Source: Paenibacillus sp. J2TS4 (GTDB lineage Bacteria; Bacillota; Bacilli; Paenibacillales; NBRC-103111). From it: a stretch of DNA of 64,000 nucleotides. Below are positions 26,940-36,087 of the stretch, in pieces. How positions within the stretch are numbered: the stretch's first letter is position 1; each line of letters starts with the position of its first letter. A program made the position numbers and the translations under genes. Under the pieces are notes generated by a model. The model searched no databases and was not told where the DNA came from. It saw only the letters and a list, made by a program, of their open reading frames with translations. Location of the stretch: positions 62,001 to 126,000 of the forward strand of contig NZ_BOSH01000010.1 in the NCBI RefSeq assembly GCF_018403245.1, in the 5' to 3' direction.

Positions 26940-27082
26940 ATTCTCTCCTTCTTTCTATCTTGAATTCCACGCCAAATCTCATGACGTCCAAAAACCGCTA
27001 CCCATAGATTGAAAGGACAATCGCGTTATTTTCATACCCATCCTTTTTCACTTGCGACGTAAAAGTTAACGCCGACAATCTG

Positions 27083-27781
27083 TCATGACATGAATAATCG
27101 AATATGCAGTCTTTCATGCTTCATTTGCGACCATTCCAGCCCGGGAGAAACGATCCCGATATCGTCGGCAGTCAGCTCCTCCACGATATCTACGGCCTGG
27201 AGCAGCAACGGCTGCAAGTCCATCAGCAGCTTCTGCCCGTTCGTCTGGCCGAGCGGGATGGCCCTCACCCCATTCTGCACCATACTGCTGATGGAGGAAT
27301 ACGTATAGGTCAACAACGCTGTCCGCCGATCCACCTGAAGATGACGGGAGATCATCGCAAAGGCGATAGCCGGATGACCGTAAGCGGACTTGGCTTGTAC
27401 TCTTTCGCGGTACTGCCGCAGGAGTGGCTCCTCGTACAGCTCGGCCCCCAGCTTGATCATCCGTTCCCCGATTCTGCGTGCGCCTTCCCTCGTTTCGCGG
27501 GCGAGATTCTGAACGGTCAGCAGCCGATCCAGCTTCCATATTTCCTCCCATTGGCCTTGGTCCAAGGCTTCGTGGGTTAAACGGCAAGCCAGACCATCAG
27601 AATAAACAAATTGCTCCTTCACATAGACCGTCAGCCATTCCATAAAGGAGGCCGCATCCGTTACCTTCCCCTCTTGCAAATAGGTCTCCAATCCAAAGGA
27701 ATGATTGAAAGCCCCTGTCGGGAAATTGGAATCGCACCACTGCAGCAGAGATAGCAGCGAGCTAGTGTTTATGTCCCACAT
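27083..27781 (-). CDS. ureF: Urease accessory protein UreF
   Basis: A 232-residue all-helical protein, the regulator of UreG GTPase in the UreD-UreF-UreG complex. The start LLSLLQWCDSNFPTGAFNHS and the conserved SFGLETYLQEG (around residues 28-38) are typical. A later YGHPAIAFAMISRHL matches the dimer region. Its start at 27781 overlaps the ureE end by 20 bases; AAGAAGGCG in ureE serves as ribosome binding site. Confidence 0.95.
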   Translation of the reverse strand: MWDINTSSLLSLLQWCDSNFPTGAFNHSFGLETYLQEGKVTDAASFMEWLTVYVKEQFVYSDGLACRLTHEALDQGQWEEIWKLDRLLTVQNLARETREGARRIGERMIKLGAELYEEPLLRQYRERVQAKSAYGHPAIAFAMISRHLQVDRRTALLTYTYSSISSMVQNGVRAIPLGQTNGQKLLMDLQPLLLQAVDIVEELTADDIGIVSPGLEWSQMKHERLHIRLFMS

Positions 27782-28214
27782 GGCGAAACGCCTTCTTTAC
27801 TTTCTTCTTCTCTCTCGCGAAAGGAATCCCATCGCTTGTTAATTGCTCTTCCACCAAATAGTCATACTGGACGATCATCCGCTCCCCCTCAAATTGGGCC
27901 GGCAGATGACGGTTGCCCAGCTTGTGTGCAATCTCGCCCATTTCCTGCATCGAGCGCGGGCGGATGACGAGCAGATCATCAGGCTCCACTTCAATCACAA
28001 TCATATTCTTCTCATCCATATATAAAATATCGCCGTCCGCCAGCTCCTCCTTCTGGGTGAGACGAATTCCGATTTCCTTGCCGTGATCCGTCGTCACTCT
28101 TTGGATTCTTTTGAGCAAATCCTCACTGGGCAGATACACCTTCTCTATATGACGGCCCTCTCTGTCCTCGGGACTCAGTTGATCGAGCCTTCCCACTATT
28201 TGTTCAATGATCAT
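27762..28214 (-). CDS. ureE: Urease accessory metallochaperone UreE
   Basis: A 150-residue nickel chaperone. The peptide-binding N-terminal half is followed by the metal-binding domain with IAHKLGNRHLPAQF (around residues 95-108), whose His corresponds to the dimer-interface nickel ligand. The C-terminus has only a short His cluster (RHVGHKH), not the long poly-His tail of Klebsiella. GGGAGGG precedes the ATG at 28214, 51 bases after the ureC stop. Confidence 0.95.
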   Translation of the reverse strand: MIIEQIVGRLDQLSPEDREGRHIEKVYLPSEDLLKRIQRVTTDHGKEIGIRLTQKEELADGDILYMDEKNMIVIEVEPDDLLVIRPRSMQEMGEIAHKLGNRHLPAQFEGERMIVQYDYLVEEQLTSDGIPFAREKKKVKKAFRHVGHKH

Positions 28215-28265
28215 TCTTAGCCCTCCCTATCCTTCTAAATTTCGCGCCTATCTCTTTCTGCCGCC

Positions 28266-29981
28266 TCAGAACAAGAAATACCGCTGGGCCATGGGCAGAA
28301 CATGAGCAGGCTCGCATGTCAGCAGTTCCCCGTTCGCCCTCACTTCATAAGTCTGGGGATCGACGAATAGCTCCGGGGTCCCGCCGTTAAGGGCCATATC
28401 CTTCTTCGTTAGAGTACGGATTCCGCGTACGGGCAGCACGATTTTGTTCAAGCCTAGCTTAGCGGGAACATCTGCATCCAACGCCGCTTGGGAGACGAAA
28501 GTGATGGAGCAGCGCGCCAAAGCTTTGCCAACAGCGGCATACATCGGACGATAAATATACGGCTGCGGAGTTGGGATCGAAGCGTTCGGATCGCCCATCA
28601 AGCTCTGTACGACAAAGCCGTTCTTAAGCACCATCTCCGGCTTCACGCCAAAAAATGCGGGATGCCACAGAACCAAATCGGCGATTTTGCCGACCTCGAT
28701 CGAGCCGACATATTCGGCAATGCCGTGTGTAAGTGCCGGATTGATCGTATATTTCGCAATATAGCGTCTGATCCGGAAATTGTCGCCGGTCGAGCCGGCA
28801 TCCTCGGGCAGCTTGCCGCGCTGCTTTTTCATTTTATCCGCAGTCTGCCAAGTTCTTGTTACCACTTCGCCTACCCGGCCCATGGCCTGGGAGTCTGAGC
28901 TAACCATGCTGAACACACCCAAGTCGTGCAAAATATCCTCCGCCGCTATCGTCTCACTGCGGATACGGGAATCTGCAAAAGCGACATCCTCTGGCACGCT
29001 GGGATCCAGATGATGGCAAACCATCAGCATATCCAGGTGCTCCTCCACCGTGTTGATCGTAAAAGGACGGGTAGGGTTGGTAGATGAGGGCAGTACGTTG
29101 CCGAGGCCCGCCATTTTGATCATATCGGGAGCATGTCCCCCGCCGGCGCCTTCCGTATGGTACGTATGAATCACTCGGCCCTTAATGGCCGCAATCGTAT
29201 CTTCAACGAACCCGCCCTCGTTCAAAGTATCCGAGTGCAACGCTACCTGTACATCATATTGATCCGCCACCCGCAAGGAGTAATCGATGGCGGAAGCGGT
29301 AGCTCCCCAGTCCTCGTGCACCTTCAAGCCGATCGCGCCAGCCCGGATCTGCTCGACCATCGGAGCTTCATGGGCTCCGGAGCCTTTGCCGAGAAATCCG
29401 ACATTAATCGGCAAGCCTTCCGACGCCTCCAGCATGCGGAACATATTCCATTCTCCCGAAGTGCAGGTTGTTGCCTTGGAGCCTTCGCCCGGCCCGCTGC
29501 CTCCCCCGATCAGGGTGGTCAATCCGGAAGCGAGCGCGTGCTCCACCTGATGCGGGTTAATAAAGTGAACATGCGTATCGATGCCGCCGGCCGTTACGAT
29601 CAAGCCTTCAGCCGAAATGATTTCGGTGCAGGCACCAATAATCAAATCTACGCCATCCATCACAAGCGGATTGCCGCTCTTGCCGATACCGGCAATAACG
29701 CCGTCGCGAATGCCGATGTCCGCTTTATAAATTCCTGTATAATCGACAATAATAGCGTTAGTAATCACCAAATCAAGCGCCCCGGCTTCGCGTGTAATCA
29801 GGGGATGCAGCCCCATGCCGTCGCGAATCGATTTGCCTCCGCCGAATTTGGCCTCGTCTCCATATCGGATATAGTCTTCTTCAATTTCTATGAATAAGTC
29901 GGTATCCGCCAGACGAACCGCATCGCCCGTAGTCGGTCCGAACATATCGGCGTATTGCCTCCTGGACATCTTGAAGCTCAT
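28266..29981 (-). CDS. ureC: Urease alpha subunit UreC
   Basis: The 571-residue catalytic subunit that hydrolyses urea to ammonia and carbamate in the cytoplasm. Nickel ligands and active-site residues are intact: HVH at 137-139, carbamylated Lys220 in GAIGLKVHEDWG, HSDTLNEGG, the HTYHTEGAGGGHAPD loop, the mobile-flap MVCHHLDP with its Cys, and the SSDSQAMGR aspartate ligand. Full length for a bacterial three-subunit urease. The start ATG overlaps the ureB stop by four bases (ATGA). Confidence 0.98.
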   Translation of the reverse strand: MSFKMSRRQYADMFGPTTGDAVRLADTDLFIEIEEDYIRYGDEAKFGGGKSIRDGMGLHPLITREAGALDLVITNAIIVDYTGIYKADIGIRDGVIAGIGKSGNPLVMDGVDLIIGACTEIISAEGLIVTAGGIDTHVHFINPHQVEHALASGLTTLIGGGSGPGEGSKATTCTSGEWNMFRMLEASEGLPINVGFLGKGSGAHEAPMVEQIRAGAIGLKVHEDWGATASAIDYSLRVADQYDVQVALHSDTLNEGGFVEDTIAAIKGRVIHTYHTEGAGGGHAPDMIKMAGLGNVLPSSTNPTRPFTINTVEEHLDMLMVCHHLDPSVPEDVAFADSRIRSETIAAEDILHDLGVFSMVSSDSQAMGRVGEVVTRTWQTADKMKKQRGKLPEDAGSTGDNFRIRRYIAKYTINPALTHGIAEYVGSIEVGKIADLVLWHPAFFGVKPEMVLKNGFVVQSLMGDPNASIPTPQPYIYRPMYAAVGKALARCSITFVSQAALDADVPAKLGLNKIVLPVRGIRTLTKKDMALNGGTPELFVDPQTYEVRANGELLTCEPAHVLPMAQRYFLF

Positions 29982-30385
29982 CGGGCTGCCTCCATTCCAT
30001 TCTTATGGGACAAGAGCGCTGGCGATTTGCGTTGCGGCACAAGAAGGCCTTGCTCCTGCTCTCGCTCCCGGTTATCCAGTAATCCGTCCGTCATGTTATT
30101 GAATCCGTATACTTTACGTTCGCCAGCAAACGGCACTAATTCGATTTCCTTGCGGTCTCCCGGCTCAAAACGGACAGCCGCACCGGAAGGAATGTTCAAG
30201 TGCATCCCGAACGCCAGCTCTCGGTCAAACTGCAAGGCGGAATTCGTTTCGTAAAAGTGGAAGTGCGAACCGACCTGAATCGGACGATCTCCGGTGTTCA
30301 ACACTTCGATCGACACGGCTGTCCGACCTTCATTACAGATTACTTCATCGCTCCGCAATCTATATTCACCTGGAATCAATGTCAT
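29978..30385 (-). CDS. ureB: Urease beta subunit UreB
   Basis: A 135-residue structural subunit. IPGEYRLRSDEVICNEGR is the typical start and QVGSHFHFYETNSALQFDRE (around residues 37-56) the family core. The last ~30 residues (DNREREQEQGLLVPQRKSP) are longer and more charged than in many homologues. It starts 12 bases after the ureA stop and overlaps ureC by four bases. Confidence 0.96.
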   Translation of the reverse strand: MTLIPGEYRLRSDEVICNEGRTAVSIEVLNTGDRPIQVGSHFHFYETNSALQFDRELAFGMHLNIPSGAAVRFEPGDRKEIELVPFAGERKVYGFNNMTDGLLDNREREQEQGLLVPQRKSPALLSHKNGMEAAR

Positions 30386-30397
30386 ATCCTCCTTTAA

Positions 30398-30700
30398 TTA
30401 ACGAATCGGATCGTGAACCGTGACCAGCTTGGTTCCATCAGGGAACGTCACCTCGACTTGAATATCCGGAATCATCTCAGGCACACCCTCCATGACATCT
30501 TCCCGCCCGAGAATAGCCGCCCCCTCGCTCATTAACTGGGCCACCGTTTTGCCGTCGCGCGCTCCCTCCATAATTTCATAAGTTATCAATGCCACCGCTT
30601 CCGGATAATTCAGCTTCAACCCCCGTTCTCTTCGTCTGCGCGCGAGATCCGCCGCGACAACAATCATCAGCTTCTCTTGCTCTCGAGGTGTCAGTCTCAT
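30398..30700 (-). CDS. ureA: Urease gamma subunit UreA
   Basis: A 100-residue subunit, the family's usual length. MRLTPREQEKLMIVVAADLA and KLNYPEAVALITYEIMEGARDGK are diagnostic; DIQVEVTFPDGTKLVTVHDPI closes it. The ATG at 30700 has GGGAGGAA upstream; the frame extends to 30730 without need. First gene of the operon ureA-B-C-E-F-G-D. A GlnR/TnrA-like site lies 52-68 bases upstream. Confidence 0.96.
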   Translation of the reverse strand: MRLTPREQEKLMIVVAADLARRRRERGLKLNYPEAVALITYEIMEGARDGKTVAQLMSEGAAILGREDVMEGVPEMIPDIQVEVTFPDGTKLVTVHDPIR

Positions 30701-30751
30701 CCTTGTTCCTCCCGTCTCAAGCTCTATCATTCTCTCTGTTGGATATACAAG

Positions 30752-30768
30752 AGTAAAACATGATTACA
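30752..30768 (-). promoter_or_regulatory. Candidate GlnR/TnrA nitrogen-control operator for urease
   Basis: On the minus strand it reads TGTAATCATGTTTTACT. It matches the TGTNA-N7-TNACA consensus at every fixed position except the last. It sits 52-68 bases before the ureA start, where B. subtilis urease is known to be under nitrogen control. No clear -35/-10 pair was found nearby. Confidence 0.45.
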
Positions 30769-31623
30769 TTTTTTCCCAATCATATTTAGTTGTAAGAAAT
30801 AGCTCCTTACGGAGTCATTTCGATGATGAATAACCCGGTATTTGAGGTAGCTTTCCATGTCAATAAGTATCTTTATTTACACCGTGTTAATGCTGTAAAC
30901 TTGAAGATTGTTATGGGGTAAAAAGGACTCTTCAAATCTGTTCGTACCCGTGCGTTATATAAGAGCGCACTCTAAGCCCTGCTCTTACCCCAAGCTATCA
31001 GCCGATGCGGGGTGAGTTGGAGTCGTCTTTTCATAATTTTGTATTATTTTTCACAAGGTCCCACAGTGTAATACACCCGTTAGCGCTAGCGGGTTTGGTT
31101 ACCGTTCATTTCATTGTTACTCTACTAAGTTAAGGAATGGCTGCAATGAGGTGTTCTTCAGGTTGCAACCATGGGTTAAATTGGCATGGAATGCCGAAGT
31201 GAATTAAGCCATGTACTACTATCTTGGACATGAGCGAATTTGAGGGAAATAACGTCATGCCGTTCTATACGGAGAGGGTGATCCCAGTCTTTATAATCTA
31301 TGTGACACTAGTTCCATCATATAAAATAAGCGGCCGAAACTAAAGTGTCCAATTTGAACGAATAGTTCAGAATATGACGGCAATCGGCCTATAATGGAGA
31401 GCTTTCCCAGGCTTTCATTACCGATTGTCTTATTTCATGCCTTTTGGTGCTTTTTCATTAAGTTGTGAACAAAAATCATCCCGGTTGGATTAAATTACCT
31501 CTGATAAAATCGAATCAGAATAGCGGTAAATATAGCTTTGACAGCCATAATTTACCGCTAAGAATGATGAGCTCAAGCCAAGCTATTTATCTCGGCTTTA
31601 AAGTTGTTGTACTATGCTTGGGA
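30769..31623. other. Long intergenic region upstream of urease with several inverted repeats
   Basis: No credible gene on either strand in ~850 bases. It holds TAAGAGC (30960-30966) pairing with GCTCTTA (30981-30987); a competing GGGGTAA (30915-30921) pairing with TTACCCC (30985-30991); an 18-base near-palindrome CCCGTTAGCGCTAGCGGG (31076-31093) followed by TTTGG; and TAGCGGTAAAT (31521-31531) with ATTTACCGCTA (31550-31560). It is AT-rich and otherwise featureless. Confidence 0.5.
31521..31560 (-). terminator. Perfect 11-bp inverted repeat, possible terminator of the sulfatase gene
   Basis: TAGCGGTAAAT pairs with ATTTACCGCTA across 18 bases, about 65 bases after the sulfatase stop. The minus strand continues TTCTGATTCGATTTT, so the T-run is weak and distant. 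Confidence 0.4.
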
Positions 31624-33030
31624 CTATGCTTTGCCCGAATCGAAGTACGCCTTTCGGCCGCCCCCCGCCGGGCCGGCGAGATCCAGCTGTCCCAGACCGC
31701 TGACTGGCTCTCGCGTACCATCCAGGGACGGATCGGCATATCGCACAAACCATTGCTCCAGCTGCCCCTTCAATGCGATCCGCTGCTCCTCCGCTTCTTC
31801 GCTGTCGATCCGATTATGGCGTTCCTCCGGGTCCTTCACCAAATTGTACAGTTCATGCGGCCCGTACGGGTAGCGATGAATGTACTTCCATTCCCGGGTA
31901 CGAATCATTCGGACCGGACCGTACTCGTCGAAGACAACTACCGGCTCTCTTGCGCCATCCTTTGCACCGAGCAGGTGTGGCAAAAAGCTCGTCCCCGGAA
32001 GCCGATCGGCTTCGGAGTTTGTCATGCCGGCATACTCCAGCAGAGTCGGCATGAAATCGTAGCCGCTCACGAGCGCATCGCTAATCTGCCCTTGCGGGAT
32101 GCGGCCGGGGTGGCTGAAAATAGCCGGAACCTTGACAGACGTGTCGTACATATTTTGCGGGAAGGTTCCGTTCCCTTTGCCCCAAATCCCGTGATGCCCG
32201 CAGTTGAATCCATTATCGCTGAGGAAACAAATCAGCGTCGTTTCACGAAGCCCTTTGTCCTCCAGTTTATCAAGTATCCGTCCGATATTGCGGTCCATTT
32301 CCGTTACAGCGGCAAAATATCCCTTCAGATTCTCCTTCGGATCCTCCGCCCAAGGAGCCGTCTTGATTGCCCACGGATGCTTGGGCTCCTGCGGACAAGT
32401 CTTAAATTCGCAGTCATCATAGGAGTCGACGACTTCCTGCGGATGGCTGTCGATCCAAGGGCTGTGCGGAGCCGTATAATGCACGCTTAAATAGAACGGC
32501 TGCTCCCCTTGCTGATCGTCCAGAAATTGCAGCGCGTCATCCGTAATGACATCGGTCAAATATTCGGGCTCATGAATGAATTGACCGTCGCGAATCATAG
32601 GCGCGTTATAATAGTCGCTTCCGCCGGTCTGGTGAACATACCAGTGGGTAAAGCCTTTTTGCGGTCTTACGCTGTCGCCCAGGTGCCATTTGCCGCTAAG
32701 TGCGCAAATGTAGCCCTGCTCGGCCAAAATCTCGGTATAGGCCCTCTGTCCCTTCAAATATTCTATGGGCCGCTCCCCTACATTTCCTTCACGAATCCAG
32801 TCGTGAACGCCGTGCTGGGATGGAATTCTTCCGGTTAACAGAGAAGCCCGCGCCGGCGAACAGACGGGAGACGTACAGAAGAAGCTGGTGAACCGCATTC
32901 CTTCCGCTGCCAACCGATCCAGGTTAGGGGTGCGAATCTCGTCATTTCCGGCACATCCCATAGCCCATGCCCCCTGATCGTCGCTTAATATAAATACAAT
33001 GTTAGGATAATCCGATGCAGAAGCTGCCAC
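31624..33030 (-). CDS. Sulfatase (arylsulfatase family)
   Basis: A 468-residue sulfate-ester hydrolase. The formylglycine motif is CSPARASLLTGR, with the modified Cys at residue 57; the N-terminal metal site is ILSDDQGAWAMGCAGN. Later FLSDNGFNCGHHGIWGKGN gives the second metal-binding Asp-Asn pair. No signal peptide, so it acts on imported substrate. The start is GTG at 33030 with AAAGGAGG seven bases upstream. It follows the sugar importer genes on the same strand, suggesting desulfation of oligosaccharides taken up by that system. Maturation of Cys needs an FGE or anaerobic maturase, not present in the window. Confidence 0.93.
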   Translation of the reverse strand: MAASASDYPNIVFILSDDQGAWAMGCAGNDEIRTPNLDRLAAEGMRFTSFFCTSPVCSPARASLLTGRIPSQHGVHDWIREGNVGERPIEYLKGQRAYTEILAEQGYICALSGKWHLGDSVRPQKGFTHWYVHQTGGSDYYNAPMIRDGQFIHEPEYLTDVITDDALQFLDDQQGEQPFYLSVHYTAPHSPWIDSHPQEVVDSYDDCEFKTCPQEPKHPWAIKTAPWAEDPKENLKGYFAAVTEMDRNIGRILDKLEDKGLRETTLICFLSDNGFNCGHHGIWGKGNGTFPQNMYDTSVKVPAIFSHPGRIPQGQISDALVSGYDFMPTLLEYAGMTNSEADRLPGTSFLPHLLGAKDGAREPVVVFDEYGPVRMIRTREWKYIHRYPYGPHELYNLVKDPEERHNRIDSEEAEEQRIALKGQLEQWFVRYADPSLDGTREPVSGLGQLDLAGPAGGGRKAYFDSGKA

Positions 33031-33652
33031 TTCACTTCCTCCTTTTTGTCAACATTGTTTATGAGCCAGATGTGCAATTATCGCTGAGAGACCGCTTCTT
33101 ATCTACTCATTTACTATTAAAGTGAGAAGATTACAATCATCCTCATGACTTTTGGAGATTCCCCCCGTGTCAGATCGACCTTCTACTGCAAAAGTGCAGG
33201 CGTTTGCAAACTTTTTCCTCATATCTGGTCAATCTACTGCAAAAGTGCATTAGAAATCGACCATTTGTGGCTGTATTCCGAATTAATTAGTTGTTCACTG
33301 CATTTTTGCAGTCGATCCCGGAAAATGAGTTAATTCTTATTGTTCTTGCTGTACTATAGCAGGCAATCCTCGAAAACGAGGGGCTAAGGTAACGAGCCAA
33401 GGCCTGTTTCGATCACTGTTATCCTCGAATGACTTAGGATGGAACCCTTTCGGGCTGAACCCGCTGATCATTCGAACGGCCGCTGCTACGTGCCCTGCTT
33501 GCCTAATGTCTGCCACCCCCCCCACCTGCTGGCCTTATCAGCCTGATACTTTCGCTCGCCGCCAGCCCGCTGCTGCCTATGATCGCCTCCTACCCCGTGC
33601 CTGCAAGCTCTTCTGCCTGCACATAAGAGCTTGTGTCAGCCGTCCGATCCGC
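33031..33652. other. Intergenic region with a 51-bp-period palindrome repeat
   Basis: No credible gene. It contains the CTGCAAAAGTGCA repeat (separate entry), a small hairpin CCTCG-AAAA-CGAGG (33368-33381) and an inverted repeat AAGCTCTT (33605-33612) with AAGAGCTT (33625-33632), close to the end of the binding-protein gene and possibly its terminator, though without a T-run. Confidence 0.5.
33183..33312. repeat. Repeat of CTACTGCAAAAGTGCA palindromes with ~51 bp spacing
   Basis: CTACTGCAAAAGTGCA occurs at 33183-33198 and again at 33234-33249, 51 bases apart. A related palindrome, ACTGCATTTTTGCAGT, lies at 33297-33312. Flanks such as ATCGACC recur (33174-33180, 33256-33262). Spacing and design parallel the array inside the MITE-like element at 7838-8207, with a different palindrome core. 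No clear terminal repeats or target duplication were found here. Confidence 0.7.
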
Positions 33653-35164
33653 CTACTTTTGCTCCTGGTAGGCTCGATTAACCGCCTCGAGAACCTTCTC
33701 ACCGCCTTGCTCCCGCCACTTGCGGGATAATTCTGCAATCCCTGAATCCATATCCCTCTTCCCGGTTATCATCTCCGTATAGTACTGATTGAACAGCTCA
33801 CCGAGAATTCCCGCGTACTCGACTTCTTCTTGAGTGGTCACATTCAGCAGATTGGGGACGATATTGGCCGTTGCAATCTCTACCGACTGCCTCGCCCGGT
33901 CCGCCTGCGGTTCGGTTTCGGGCAAATAATTTTCCCCAAGCGGCCAGATTACGCTGCCCCAGGCCAGCGGGTGCGACCATCCGTTGGAGGCAAAGCCGTC
34001 TTTGGCGCGTTCCTCCTCATTATATATAATTTTATCGCCGTCTTTTGTATAATGAATGCCTTCGATCCCGAGCTTCAACAAATCACGGCCTTCCGGGGAA
34101 AGCATGAATTCAATGAATTTCGCCGCTTTTTCCGGATCCTTGGCATGGCTCGTAACAGCCGTGAACAGACCGGACTTGGGCGAGCTGGCCATCCCCCTCT
34201 TGCCGTCCGGGCCAGCCGGCGGGGCCATGAATCCAAGCTTGCCCTCGGGATTCACCTTCTGAAGGCTTGCCTCCAGCCGTCCTACGTGACGAAATAGCGG
34301 GGCTCCCATGAAACCAACCTTGCCCTGATAAAACTTCTGTTCCCGCTGCTGAGTATCGTTAAGCAGAAATTCCGGGTCCAGCAGCTTCTCATCCCACAGC
34401 TTACGAATGAATTCCACTCCTTGCCGGAAGGCGGGATGCTCGAAGATAGGCACGACTTCCCCTTGTTCATTCAGAACCCAATCCCCATGCGGCAGCCCAT
34501 AAGCGTAGAAGATGAAGTTAAAGGAGCCGTTAAAGCCGGTGCTCTTCGTAGCCGTCAATCCGTACGTATCATGTTTCCCGTTGCCATCGGGATCTTTCCT
34601 AGCAATCTCCTGCATCGCATGATAGAATTCGTCCAGCGTTTCCGGGGGCCTCAGGCCGAGCTTCTCCAACCAATCCGCCCGATAGGCCATCGTCGTATTG
34701 GACCGTTCCTCAATGAACGGATAACCGTAATACTTGCCGTCTACCGCCGTCCAGGTCAGCCTCTGTTCAATTTTATTTCGGACTGTCGGCATCACGTCGA
34801 AATAGTCGTTCAGCGGGACAACAATTCCTTCCTCGATCCACTGGCTGAGGGAGGGCGAAGGATAATTAATCGTGACCACATCCGGAAGATCGCCCGTCGC
34901 CATGGCTACGTTAATTTTTTCATAGCCGCCCTCGGGGACGACTTGAACCTGAAGATCAATTCCCAGCCTTTGGTTAATTTCGGCAATAATCCGGTCATCG
35001 GGCCCGATCGGATTCGCCGCGGTGTCACCTGGTGTCAGAAACACCAGCTTCATTGGCATGTCGTCTGTGGCTGACAATCCCCCCTCTTTATTTCCGCAAC
35101 CCGCTGCCGTCAGCACGATCAACGCGCAAGTGCCAATGAGCCATTTCTTCTGCACTCTCATCAT
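33653..35164 (-). CDS. Extracellular solute-binding lipoprotein (sugar ABC transporter)
   Basis: A 503-residue lipoprotein of the LipO/YtcQ type. Signal peptide with lipobox LTAAGC near residue 22. The mature protein shows type-1 binding protein features: ATGDLPDVVTINYPS, VPLNDYFDVMPTVRNKIEQRL, YGYPFIEERSNTTMAYRADWL, DPDGNGKHDTYGLT. It captures oligosaccharides for the two permeases encoded just upstream. The ATG at 35164 follows GGGGGA; a second ATG comes right after. No ATPase is in the cluster, so a shared MsmX-type ATPase elsewhere probably energises it. Confidence 0.92.
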   Translation of the reverse strand: MMRVQKKWLIGTCALIVLTAAGCGNKEGGLSATDDMPMKLVFLTPGDTAANPIGPDDRIIAEINQRLGIDLQVQVVPEGGYEKINVAMATGDLPDVVTINYPSPSLSQWIEEGIVVPLNDYFDVMPTVRNKIEQRLTWTAVDGKYYGYPFIEERSNTTMAYRADWLEKLGLRPPETLDEFYHAMQEIARKDPDGNGKHDTYGLTATKSTGFNGSFNFIFYAYGLPHGDWVLNEQGEVVPIFEHPAFRQGVEFIRKLWDEKLLDPEFLLNDTQQREQKFYQGKVGFMGAPLFRHVGRLEASLQKVNPEGKLGFMAPPAGPDGKRGMASSPKSGLFTAVTSHAKDPEKAAKFIEFMLSPEGRDLLKLGIEGIHYTKDGDKIIYNEEERAKDGFASNGWSHPLAWGSVIWPLGENYLPETEPQADRARQSVEIATANIVPNLLNVTTQEEVEYAGILGELFNQYYTEMITGKRDMDSGIAELSRKWREQGGEKVLEAVNRAYQEQK

Positions 35165-35208
35165 GTCCTGCTTCCCCCTTATCGGCATATAAAGTTAATG
35201 AGCCGGAG

Positions 35209-36075
35209 CTATTCCTTGACCGCTCCCAAAGTGACCCCCTGCACAAAATACTTTTGAAAAAAAGGATAAATAATCATCACCGGTATGGTTGAAATCATAA
35301 TGGTCGCCATCTTAATCGACTGTCCCAGCAGAAAAGGACTGTCTCCCCCCGACTGGAAAGACGCTTCATTATCAATCAGCATAGATCGCAGGAACAGCTG
35401 CAGCGGCCAAATTCCTTTGTCCGTTACATACATGACCGCCGTAAAAAATTCATTCCATCTGGCCACTGCATAGAACAATGAGATCGTAGCGATAGCCGGC
35501 ATGGAAAGCGGGACTACGATTCTGAGCAAAATTCCAAGATCGCTGCAGCCATCCATTCGCGCCGACTCTTCGAGACTTTCCGGAATGGACGTGAAAAAAT
35601 TTCGCATAATGATCAGGTTGTAGGTTTGGATTGCTGTCGGGATCATGAGAGACCATACCGTGTTCATCATGCCAAGCTGCTTGACAACCAGATAAGTCGG
35701 AATGATGCCTCCGCTGAACATCATCGTAAAGACGATGGCGAACATGATCGGCCGCACACCCGGAAGCTGCCGTTTCGACAAGGCATAGGCCGCCAGCGTC
35801 GTAGCAAGCATACTGATAGCAGTACCGAAGACGGTTATAAAAATGCTGATTCCATATGAAACCCACAGCTGCTTCAATTGCAGAAGATACTGATAAGCCT
35901 CGAAGGTGATCGATTTCGGAATCAAATGAAGATTGGAAGACAAACTTTCCTGCAAAGGCGTGATGGAGACGATCAGCGAATCCCAGAACGGATATAGTGT
36001 GAGGAATGCGAGCAGCGTTAATATCAAGTAATTAGCGGCATCGAATAGTTTGCTGCCGGTACTGTTACGAGTCAT
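35209..36075 (-). CDS. Carbohydrate ABC transporter permease (YtcP/LplC type)
   Basis: A 288-residue inner-membrane permease with about six helices. The EAA loop that contacts the ATPase is EESARMDGCSDLGILLRIVVPLSMP (around residues 190-214). It ends with the typical QKYFVQGVTLGAVKE. AAGGAGGG precedes the ATG at 36075. It starts 12 bases after the first permease gene and precedes the binding-protein gene, the usual order in Paenibacillus polysaccharide loci. Confidence 0.93.
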   Translation of the reverse strand: MTRNSTGSKLFDAANYLILTLLAFLTLYPFWDSLIVSITPLQESLSSNLHLIPKSITFEAYQYLLQLKQLWVSYGISIFITVFGTAISMLATTLAAYALSKRQLPGVRPIMFAIVFTMMFSGGIIPTYLVVKQLGMMNTVWSLMIPTAIQTYNLIIMRNFFTSIPESLEESARMDGCSDLGILLRIVVPLSMPAIATISLFYAVARWNEFFTAVMYVTDKGIWPLQLFLRSMLIDNEASFQSGGDSPFLLGQSIKMATIMISTIPVMIIYPFFQKYFVQGVTLGAVKE

Positions 36076-36087
36076 GTCCTTCCCTCC

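Noticed and set aside
28488..29897. Long plus-strand frames opposite ureC
   Set aside because: Antisense shadows of the highly conserved urease alpha gene.
31465..32490. 341-codon open frame on the plus strand opposite the sulfatase
   Set aside because: Antisense shadow of a sulfatase with intact catalytic motifs; composition is not protein-like.
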